Assembly: GCA_900542675.1 (NCBI GenBank)
Contig: UQOT01000041.1
Span: 1 to 18,393, forward strand
Reading direction: 5' to 3'
DNA length: 18,393 nt
Source of the DNA: an uncultured Eubacteriales bacterium
GTDB lineage: Bacteria > Bacillota > Clostridia > Monoglobales > Monoglobaceae
In this document: positions 1 to 5,113 of the stretch, piece by piece
Layout of the letters: every line of letters begins with the position of its first letter
How positions within the stretch are numbered: position 1 is the first letter of the stretch
Made by a program: the position numbers and the translations under genes
Notes under the pieces: generated by a model
Database searches by the model: none
The model's input: only the letters and a program-made list of their open reading frames with translations
Told to the model about the DNA's origin: nothing

Positions 1-232
1 GGTCTACGCCCGCGTGGCCGAACTGGTCGTAGCGCGCCTTTTTATCAGGGTTGCTCAGCACCTCGTACGCCTCGCTCGCCTCTTTGAACTTCGCCTCCGC
101 TCCCGCCTTATCGTCGGGGTTTAAGTCGGGGTGATACTTCTTGGCCAGCTTTCGGTACGCCTTTTTAATTTCATCCTCCGAGGCGCCCTTGCTTACGCCG
201 AGCACCTCGTAATAATCTCTTTTATCTGCCAT
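1..232 (-). CDS. dnaJ: Chaperone protein DnaJ, N-terminal part (runs off the window edge)
   Basis: Co-chaperone that delivers unfolded clients to DnaK and stimulates its ATPase, acting in the cytoplasm. The 77 visible codons begin MADKRDYYEVLGVSKGASE and form a J domain: helix II is basic (KKAYRKLAKKYHPD), the HPD tripeptide that contacts DnaK is present, and the end reads YDQFGHAGVD, the usual start of the Gly/Phe region. The zinc-finger and C-terminal substrate domains lie outside the window. The ATG start is 3 bases after the dnaK stop, with a GAGGAAA ribosome site inside the end of dnaK (about 241-247), so translation is probably coupled. It is the fourth gene of the hrcA-grpE-dnaK-dnaJ operon. 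Identity is secure; only its full length is unknown. Confidence 0.96.
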   Translation of the reverse strand, partial: MADKRDYYEVLGVSKGASEDEIKKAYRKLAKKYHPDLNPDDKAGAEAKFKEASEAYEVLSNPDKKARYDQFGHAGVD

Positions 233-235
233 TTG

Positions 236-2071
236 TTAGTTTTCCTCGGTATACTCGGCGTCAACTACATTGTCGTCACCGTTATTGTTCGGCTCTGCGC
301 CCTGCGCCGCCTGCTGAGCCTGCGCCTGTGCCGCCGCCTCTTTATACAGCTTTTCGCTTACTGCGTAGAACTTCTTTGAAACCTCTTCGGTCTGAGCCTT
401 TGTCGCATCAACGTCAAGCGGCTGAGCCTTTAAGAGTTCCTTGAGCTTATCAACTTCGTCCTGAATACCCTTCTTCTCGTCCTCGGTGATTTTATCGCCC
501 AGCTCACCGAGAGTTTTCTCGGTCTGGTATACCATACTGTCAGCCTGGTTGCGAACGTCCACTTCTTCCTTGGCTTTCTTGTCCTCAGCAGCATACTGTT
601 CAGCCTCCTTAACGGCCTTCTCTATATCCTCGTCCGACAGGTTGGTGCTTGCGGTTATTGTAATAGCCTGCTCCTTGCCTGTTCCGAGGTCCTTTGCCTT
701 TACGTTAACAATGCCGTTGGCGTCTATGTCGAAGCTGACTTCAATCTGCGGAACGCCTCTCGGTGCGGGCGGAATGTCGGTCAGGCTAAATCTGCCGAGC
801 GTCTTGTTGTACGCAGCCATCTCGCGCTCACCCTGAAGAACGTGAACCTCAACACTTGTCTGACCATCTGCCGCCGTGCTGAAAATCTGGCTCTTCTGAG
901 TCGGGATTGTCGTGTTTCTTTCGATGAGCTTTGTAAATACGCCGCCCATTGTCTCGATACCAAGCGACAGAGGTGTTACGTCGAGAAGCACGAGGTCCTC
1001 AACATCGCCGGTCAAAACGCCCGCCTGAACGGCTGCGCCGATAGCAACGCACTCGTCGGGGTTAATGCCCTTGTGCGGCTCCTGACATGTGAGCTTTTTA
1101 ACTGCTTCCTGAACAGCCGGAATTCTCGATGAACCGCCGACAAGCAGAACCTTATCAATTTCATTAGGCTTAAGTCCCGCTTCACTCAGCGCGTCTCTTG
1201 ACGGACCCATTGTCTTTTCAACGAGGTCAGACGTGAGCTCGTCAAACTTCGCTCTTGTTAGAGTCATATCAAGATGCTTCGGACCTGTCGCGTCAGCTGT
1301 GATAAACGGAAGGTTGATGTTTGTACTTGTAACGCCCGAAAGCTCAATCTTTGCCTTTTCGGCAGCCTCTTTAAGTCTCTGGAGCGCCATCTTATCCTGA
1401 CGCAGGTCTATGCCCTGCTCCTTCTTGAACTCATCCGCCAGATAATTCATAATCTTCTCGTCAAAGTCGTCGCCGCCGAGACGGTTGTTACCGCTTGTTG
1501 CGAGCACCTCAAATACGCCGTCGCCAATCTCGAGAATTGATACGTCAAATGTACCGCCGCCCAAATCATAAACCATTATCTTTTGGTCAACGTCCTTTGC
1601 AAGACCGTATGCGAGTGAAGCAGCCGTCGGCTCGTTGATTATTCTCTTAACTTCAAGACCCGCAATTTTGCCCGCGTCCTTGGTCGCCTGTCTCTGCGAG
1701 TCGCTGAAGTATGCCGGAACAGTGATTACAGCTTCATGTACCGTCTCGCCGAGATATGCCTCAGCGTCGCTCTTGAGCTTTTGCAGTATCATCGCCGAAA
1801 TCTCCTGCGGTGTGTACTCCTTGCCGTCTATATCAACTTTTCTGTCCGTGCCCATATCACGCTTGATTGACATAATAGTCTTGTCGGGGTTGGTTATTGC
1901 CTGTCTCTTAGCAACCTGACCAACAAGTCTTTCGCCGTCCTTTGTGAAAGCAACAACAGACGGAGTTGTTCTCGCACCTTCCGGATTAGGAATAACGACC
2001 GGCTCGCCGCCTTCCATCACCGCAACGCACGAATTGGTTGTACCCAAATCAATACCTATTATTTTTCCCAT
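236..2071 (-). CDS. dnaK: Molecular chaperone DnaK (Hsp70)
   Basis: ATP-driven Hsp70 chaperone of the cytoplasm that binds exposed hydrophobic peptides together with DnaJ and GrpE. The 611-residue protein opens with MGKIIGIDLGTTNS, the phosphate-1 loop of the actin-like ATPase. The phosphate-2 loop VYDLGGGTFDVS and the adenosine loop VLLVGGSSRIP follow. A DLVLLDVTPLSLG interdomain linker lies near residue 360, then the peptide-binding beta domain, a helical lid and an Ala/Gln-rich tail ending VVDAEYTEEN. It lacks the stretch after residue 70 that is present in Gram-negative DnaK, a known mark of Gram-positive DnaK. The start has an AAGGAGG site about 8 bases upstream. It lies between grpE (109-base spacer) and dnaJ (3 bases). 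Expression should follow the HrcA/CIRCE promoter, possibly helped by an internal promoter in the spacer. Confidence 0.99.
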   Translation of the reverse strand: MGKIIGIDLGTTNSCVAVMEGGEPVVIPNPEGARTTPSVVAFTKDGERLVGQVAKRQAITNPDKTIMSIKRDMGTDRKVDIDGKEYTPQEISAMILQKLKSDAEAYLGETVHEAVITVPAYFSDSQRQATKDAGKIAGLEVKRIINEPTAASLAYGLAKDVDQKIMVYDLGGGTFDVSILEIGDGVFEVLATSGNNRLGGDDFDEKIMNYLADEFKKEQGIDLRQDKMALQRLKEAAEKAKIELSGVTSTNINLPFITADATGPKHLDMTLTRAKFDELTSDLVEKTMGPSRDALSEAGLKPNEIDKVLLVGGSSRIPAVQEAVKKLTCQEPHKGINPDECVAIGAAVQAGVLTGDVEDLVLLDVTPLSLGIETMGGVFTKLIERNTTIPTQKSQIFSTAADGQTSVEVHVLQGEREMAAYNKTLGRFSLTDIPPAPRGVPQIEVSFDIDANGIVNVKAKDLGTGKEQAITITASTNLSDEDIEKAVKEAEQYAAEDKKAKEEVDVRNQADSMVYQTEKTLGELGDKITEDEKKGIQDEVDKLKELLKAQPLDVDATKAQTEEVSKKFYAVSEKLYKEAAAQAQAQQAAQGAEPNNNGDDNVVDAEYTEEN

Positions 2072-2109
2072 AATGAATTCCTCCTTAAAATCTTATATTA
2101 CAAAGTTAT

Positions 2110-2138
2110 ATTATATACAAATTTTATAGCCTCCCCAA
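2110..2138 (-). promoter_or_regulatory. Possible internal promoter in front of dnaK
   Basis: On the minus strand TTGGGG (2133-2138), a 17-base spacer and TATAAT (2110-2115) stand about 40 bases before the dnaK start. The -10 box is perfect but the -35 box matches TTGACA at only its first three bases, and it lies inside a hairpin. It could give dnaK-dnaJ transcription independent of CIRCE, or the match could be chance in AT-rich DNA. Confidence 0.35.
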
Positions 2139-2146
2139 CGGGGAGG
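2130..2146 (-). repeat. GC-rich hairpin in the grpE-dnaK spacer
   Basis: CCTCCCC (2130-2136) and GGGGAGG (2140-2146) form a 7-bp stem with a 3-base loop. A second small dyad, CGGATA/TATCCG, lies at 2164-2177. In the direction of transcription no real U-run follows the main stem, so it is a weak terminator at best. It could be an mRNA processing or stability element separating hrcA-grpE from dnaK-dnaJ. A near-identical core (CTCCCC, AA, GGGGAG) forms the terminator at 12965-12990. Confidence 0.5.
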
Positions 2147-2180
2147 AGGGCGCCTTTAACAGGCGGATATTTATCCGTTC

Positions 2181-2747
2181 CTACGTTGCAACCTTAACCA
2201 TTGAATGACGGATTACGCGCTCGGTGTCGCCGTGTTTGTAGATATAACCTTTGGCAAGCTCCTCGGTTACTGTGCCGGACGGCTTATCGCTGTCCTCCAT
2301 CATTACCGCGTTGTGCCTTTCGGGATCAAATTCACTGCCCGCAGCCTCTATTTCGGTAACGCCGATTGACTTGAGTGCATCTTTAAACTGCGTGCTTACC
2401 ATTTTTATTCCCTCAAGCAGCGCCGCCTTGTCGTCATTCGTTTCTGCCGCCGCAATTGCGCGCTCAAGATTGTCAAGCACCGGCAGCAGCTTTAAAGCCG
2501 CGTCACAAACGCCGAGCGAAAAATTCTCCGCTTTTTCCTTCGCCGTGCGCTTTCTGAAGTTATCAAACTCCGCCGCCTTTCTCAGCAGCTTATCCTTGAC
2601 CTCCTCAAGCTTTTCCGCAAGGCTTTCTTCGGTATTATTCGGCTGCTGTGTATCTTCACTGTCTACAGCTTCCTCAGCGCCGTTTTCCTCCGCCGCCGTG
2701 TTTATATCTTGCTCTTCGGCGGCTGTATTCTTCATATCTTCACTCAT
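2181..2747 (-). CDS. grpE: Nucleotide exchange factor GrpE
   Basis: Homodimeric cytoplasmic exchange factor that releases ADP from DnaK and resets the chaperone cycle. The 188-residue product is of normal length. An acidic, Glu-rich, probably disordered N-terminus (about 1-45) is followed by a long dimerisation helix with the family segment LLRKAAEFDNFRKRTAKEK, a linking helical part (LKLLPVLDNLERAI), and the C-terminal beta domain with the hallmark pattern GSEFDPERHNAVMM and KGYIYKHGDTERVIRHSMV. The ATG lies 2 bases after the hrcA stop and uses an AGGAGA site within the end of hrcA, so the two genes are translationally linked. It is transcribed from the CIRCE-controlled promoter. No anomaly seen. 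Confidence 0.98.
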   Translation of the reverse strand: MSEDMKNTAAEEQDINTAAEENGAEEAVDSEDTQQPNNTEESLAEKLEEVKDKLLRKAAEFDNFRKRTAKEKAENFSLGVCDAALKLLPVLDNLERAIAAAETNDDKAALLEGIKMVSTQFKDALKSIGVTEIEAAGSEFDPERHNAVMMEDSDKPSGTVTEELAKGYIYKHGDTERVIRHSMVKVAT

Positions 2748-2749
2748 AT

Positions 2750-3850
2750 TTATAAGTCTCCTCTTTCGTTATTATCATCTTCTTCAAGCCGATTATCTGC
2801 CGAGCCGAACCGATTGCTGAGCATCTTGCCAAGCTGCTCCGAAAAGAACTTGAGCCCCGATGCAACACGGGCGTAATCCATACGCTGCGGTCCGATAACG
2901 CCGACAATTCCCATTAAGTTTTTGCCCACCTTATACTTTGACATAATAAGGCTGTTCTCCCTAAGCTGCGGAATGGGGATTTCGTCTCCGATATAAATCC
3001 CGACCTCCTCCGTTTCGCTTCCGTCGTGAACCGCTTCGACCACCTCGCCGAGTATCTCCTCATCGTCAAAAAGTTCCAATATATTTTTTATCTTATCTAC
3101 ATTATTATATTCGGGAAACCGCAATATATTTGCTGCACCCTCAACGAATACCTGCTTGCTCTCAAGCTCCTTGCGCGCCTCGTGAATAAGCTCAATTACC
3201 GACGATAATATCTCGGTATTCTCACCGACTGCCTGTGTAATGCCAATCACATTGTCAAGGTTCATATACCCGCTCATATCAAGTCCCGACAGATTATCGT
3301 TAATGACCCTATTGAGCTTTTCAACTTCCTCATCGGTGACCACGCGTCTGACGCGCAGCAGCTTGTTCTTTATAAGCCCCGACGAGTCGGTGACGATAAC
3401 CATAATCATCCGCCCGTCAATGTTCACAAGCTTAACACTCTTGACCGCACCCGATTTGTTGACCGGCAGCATGGCGAACGTCGGAAGGTTGGTAACGGAC
3501 GAAAACGCCGACGAAACCTCTTTAATAACATTATCAAGCTCCCGCACCCGATTAAACATCGCAGCACGCAGCCTGTCAATCTCAAGAGCCGTCATTTGAT
3601 ACTTATGCATCAAATTGTCAACGTAAAACCGAAATCCCGCATTTGACGGAATTCTGCCCGCCGAAGTGTGCGGCTGAATGAGCATACCCATTTCCTCAAG
3701 GTCACACATTTCATTGCGTATAGTGGCTGCGCTAAGGTTAAGTCCGGTCTTTTTTGCAATACTTCTCGAGCCGACAGGTTCGGCATTCTTGATATAATCC
3801 TCGACAATAGCCTGGAGAATAAACCTCTTTCTGTCGTCAAGCGACGCCAT
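2750..3850 (-). CDS. hrcA: Heat-inducible transcription repressor HrcA
   Basis: Repressor of class I heat-shock genes; the dimer binds CIRCE operators and in the family depends on GroEL for activity. The 366-residue protein is slightly longer than the usual 340-350, because of an acidic tail (RLEEDDNNERGDL). The N-terminal winged helix spans about residues 5-80, with the typical strings VEDYIKNAEPVGSRSIAKK, LSAATIRNEMCDLEE and TSAGRIPS. The GAF-like middle domain and dimerisation region follow, with the family ending IGPQRMDYARVASGLKFFSEQL. The ATG is preceded by an AAAGGTGAT ribosome site (about 3856-3863). It is the first gene of the operon, just downstream of a perfect CIRCE, so it is autoregulated. 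Confidence 0.98.
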   Translation of the reverse strand: MASLDDRKRFILQAIVEDYIKNAEPVGSRSIAKKTGLNLSAATIRNEMCDLEEMGMLIQPHTSAGRIPSNAGFRFYVDNLMHKYQMTALEIDRLRAAMFNRVRELDNVIKEVSSAFSSVTNLPTFAMLPVNKSGAVKSVKLVNIDGRMIMVIVTDSSGLIKNKLLRVRRVVTDEEVEKLNRVINDNLSGLDMSGYMNLDNVIGITQAVGENTEILSSVIELIHEARKELESKQVFVEGAANILRFPEYNNVDKIKNILELFDDEEILGEVVEAVHDGSETEEVGIYIGDEIPIPQLRENSLIMSKYKVGKNLMGIVGVIGPQRMDYARVASGLKFFSEQLGKMLSNRFGSADNRLEEDDNNERGDL

Positions 3851-3882
3851 TTAAATCACCTTTCTTTGCCCTTCAACTCTTG

Positions 3883-3909
3883 TTAGCACTCACTATCCAC
3901 GAGTGCTAA
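3883..3909 (-). promoter_or_regulatory. CIRCE operator (HrcA binding site)
   Basis: TTAGCACTC (3883-3891), nine bases, then GAGTGCTAA (3901-3909): a perfect match to the CIRCE consensus TTAGCACTC-N9-GAGTGCTAA. It lies immediately downstream of the predicted transcription start and about 33 bases before the hrcA ATG, so bound HrcA would block the promoter and the sequence would also be in the 5' end of the mRNA. Confidence 0.98.
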
Positions 3910-3918
3910 TCTGATAAT

Positions 3919-3947
3919 ATAATATCACCGCTCCGCCCGTTTGTCAA
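3919..3947 (-). promoter_or_regulatory. Sigma-A promoter of the hrcA operon
   Basis: Minus-strand TTGACA (3942-3947), a 17-base spacer and TATTAT (3919-3924). The -35 box is perfect and the -10 box matches five of six. Transcription should start near 3912, directly before CIRCE, the classic arrangement for this regulon. Confidence 0.93.
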
Positions 3948-3979
3948 TAGCAATATCGGAAAATTTTGTGAATTTATTA

Positions 3980-4320
3980 TTAATAATGTCTTTTTAAATT
4001 TTTTATCTTTTTTATATCTTTGATTAAACTTACGGGTAACGCAATTAAGCCAATAGCTAAAGACAGCGCCAGCTTTTTCATTAATTCAATCCTAAAACAG
4101 TATCTTTTTGTTTTAGGCAATACTCTAAAACCCCACGGCATCGCCGCATAAATACAAACCGAAACCCAATATAATGAAAGCTTTTCATCTAAAAACAAAT
4201 AAAACACAGATAATACAACAGCAATTATAATTGAGCAAACCGAACATACTATAAGGCTGCACTTTATTTGCGATATCTCCTCTTTTACATTTTGTAAGTC
4301 TGATTTTTATTATTCATCAT
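3980..4320 (-). pseudogene. Small three-helix membrane protein with a disrupted reading frame
   Basis: I do not recognise this gene. A good ribosome site (GTGAGGT) precedes ATG-ATG at 4315-4320, which opens MMNNKNQTYKM and stops at 4285-4287. In the next frame an open stretch, with no ordinary start codon near its beginning, reads NVKEEISQIKCSLIV and runs to a stop at 3980. Adding one base near 4288-4294 would give one protein of about 113 residues with three hydrophobic segments, the second followed by AAMPWGFRVLPKTKRYC, and a basic C-terminus (KDIKKIKNLKRHY). A GTG at 4207 could instead start a 75-residue protein, but that would cut into the first membrane segment. I favour a frameshifted or decaying gene, or a sequencing error. 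It is divergent from the RHH-XRE pair and in the same AT-rich patch. Confidence 0.5.
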
Positions 4321-4371
4321 TACCTCACTGCATTTATATAACTATTATTATATATAAAAACAAACTTATTA

Positions 4372-4400
4372 TTGGTTATATAAATAAAATTATATATTAT
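4372..4400 (+). promoter_or_regulatory. Probable promoter of the RHH-XRE unit
   Basis: TTGGTT (4372-4377), a 17-base spacer and TATTAT (4395-4400), about 40 bases before the RHH start. The -35 matches four of six and the -10 five of six. The spacer 4321-4439 is almost pure A/T and serves both divergent units, so chance matches are easy here. Confidence 0.5.
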
Positions 4401-4439
4401 TATAAAATAATAGTCAATAATAACAATGAGGTGATATAA

Positions 4440-4616
4440 ATGTTTACTGTTGATAATGAATTCAAAAGCGCTAATGTTCCGAGAACTATTAGGTTTACCG
4501 AAAAACTTTTTGAAAGATTAAATGAGTTTGCATCTAAAAATGATATTTCATTTAATTTATTGGTCTTGCAATGCTGCAAGTATGCATTGGATAACGCCGA
4601 AAATGATGATGAGTAA
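4440..4616 (+). CDS. Small ribbon-helix-helix (Arc/CopG-like) DNA-binding protein
   Basis: A 58-residue open frame from an ATG with a strong ribosome site (GAGGTGAT, 5-base spacing). The product begins MFTVDNEFKSANVPRTIRF. Residues about 12-52 fit a ribbon-helix-helix fold: a short strand VPRTIRFT, helix 1 EKLFERLNEFASKN, a turn DIS, and helix 2 FNLLVLQCCKYALDN. The tail is acidic (AENDDE). Such proteins bind DNA as dimers and often repress their own promoter, frequently within toxin-antitoxin or mobile modules, but no toxin is apparent here. The stop overlaps the start region of the XRE gene, implying coupled translation. The assignment rests on pattern only. Confidence 0.72.
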   Translation: MFTVDNEFKSANVPRTIRFTEKLFERLNEFASKNDISFNLLVLQCCKYALDNAENDDE

Positions 4617-4866
4617 GACGAATTCTGCTAAGCCTTTTAATGTAATAATAAAAGAATTACGCGAAGACCACGATTTAAAGCAAAGTGACATTGCCAAAAT
4701 GCTCGGCTGTGCTTTATATACATATCAGCGGTATGAATACGGCGTATTGCTTTTGCCAATTGATAAACTGATTATACTTGCAGATTTCTACGGTGTATCA
4801 ACCGACTATATCCTCGGCAGAACCAACAATCCTGTTCCATATTCAAATATGAGCAAGACGAATTAA
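4603..4866 (+). CDS. XRE-family helix-turn-helix transcriptional regulator
   Basis: About 85-87 residues, depending on which of three consecutive in-frame ATGs (4603, 4606, 4609) is used. Longer in-frame starts (from 4522) would lie inside the RHH gene and give unconvincing sequence, so I start at 4603; the ATG at 4609 overlaps the RHH stop (ATGAGTAA). A lambda-repressor-like domain covers nearly the whole protein: FNVIIKELREDHDLKQSDIAK, then the recognition segment LGCALYTYQRYEYG and the family-typical DKLIILADFYGVSTDYILGRT. It is cytoplasmic and DNA-binding. Together with the RHH protein it makes a two-regulator unit ended by the terminator at 4917-4946. Its target is unknown. Oddly, the pentapeptide MSKTN occurs at both ends of the protein. 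Confidence 0.85.
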   Translation: MMMSKTNSAKPFNVIIKELREDHDLKQSDIAKMLGCALYTYQRYEYGVLLLPIDKLIILADFYGVSTDYILGRTNNPVPYSNMSKTN

Positions 4867-4916
4867 TATTCCCTACACATTATTTTTAAGAATATTCTGT
4901 TATAAACATTTTAAAC

Positions 4917-4946
4917 AAAGTCCGCTTATTTGCGGGCTTTATTTTT
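4917..4946 (+). terminator. Rho-independent terminator after the XRE gene
   Basis: AAAGTCCGC (4917-4925) and GCGGGCTTT (4932-4940) form a 9-bp stem with one G-U pair and a 6-base loop, followed by ATTTTTG. It insulates adhE from the upstream RHH-XRE unit. Confidence 0.9.
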
Positions 4947-4970
4947 GTATATCTATTTCTTTGTTCGGGA

Positions 4971-4988
4971 TTGACAATTTTTTAACAA
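4971..4988 (+). promoter_or_regulatory. Putative Rex operator 1, over the adhE -35 box
   Basis: TTGACAA-TTTT-TTAACAA matches the clostridial Rex consensus TTGTTAA-N4-TTAACAA at 12 of 14 fixed positions. It covers the -35 box and part of the spacer, so bound Rex would exclude RNA polymerase. Rex is a redox repressor that leaves DNA when NADH is high, and adhE is a well-established Rex target in Clostridia. The rex gene is not in this window. Confidence 0.65.
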
Positions 4989-4999
4989 GTGTGTATAAT
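4971..4999 (+). promoter_or_regulatory. Consensus sigma-A promoter of adhE
   Basis: TTGACA (4971-4976), a 17-base spacer and TATAAT (4994-4999): both boxes are perfect. Transcription should start near 5006, leaving a leader of about 108 bases. Such a strong promoter needs a repressor, which fits the two Rex-like operators that overlap it and follow it. Confidence 0.95.
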
Positions 5000-5008
5000 A
5001 TGTATAGT

Positions 5009-5055
5009 CAAGAGATTGATAAAAATTTAACAAAGATTTAACTTTGTATCTCTTG
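5009..5055 (+). other. Foldable leader in the adhE 5' untranslated region
   Basis: An outer stem CAAGAGAT (5009-5016)/ATCTCTTG (5048-5055) encloses an inner stem ACAAAG (5030-5035)/CTTTGT (5042-5047). The 3' arms are contiguous, and 13 unpaired bases sit on the 5' side. No U-run follows, so it is not a simple terminator. It may stabilise the mRNA or be bound by a regulator. It overlaps Rex-like operator 2, so the symmetry may serve DNA binding, RNA folding, or both. I match it to no known riboswitch. Confidence 0.5.
5016..5033 (+). promoter_or_regulatory. Putative Rex operator 2, just downstream of the adhE start site
   Basis: TTGATAA-AAAT-TTAACAA matches the Rex consensus TTGTTAA-N4-TTAACAA at 13 of 14 fixed positions. 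It lies about 10 bases after the predicted transcription start and 45 bp centre-to-centre from operator 1, so two Rex dimers could bracket the -10 box. Confidence 0.7.
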
Positions 5056-5113
5056 AATAAATATTAAATAGGTGTAAATTTAAATCATATAAAGCCGAAA
5101 GGAGAATATTCTT

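Noticed and set aside
2251..2820. 189-codon plus-strand open frame antisense to grpE
   Set aside because: Ser-rich low-complexity product, no ribosome site, fully overlapped by the clear grpE and hrcA genes.
4285..4300. Programmed -1 frameshift in the small membrane protein
   Set aside because: The junction (TAC AAA ATG T) is not a canonical slippery heptamer and no downstream pseudoknot was seen; mutation or error is simpler.
4522..4602. Upstream extension of the XRE protein to an ATG at 4522
   Set aside because: The extension lies wholly inside the RHH gene in another frame, and the added residues do not look like a natural N-terminus; coupled starts at 4603-4609 fit better.
4440..4866. 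Toxin-antitoxin system
   Set aside because: Both genes look like DNA-binding regulators; no toxin-like partner (RelE, MazF, Fic, PIN or similar) is visible nearby.
4873..5113. Riboswitch in front of adhE
   Set aside because: The leader can fold, but I recognise no known riboswitch core and no expression-platform terminator.
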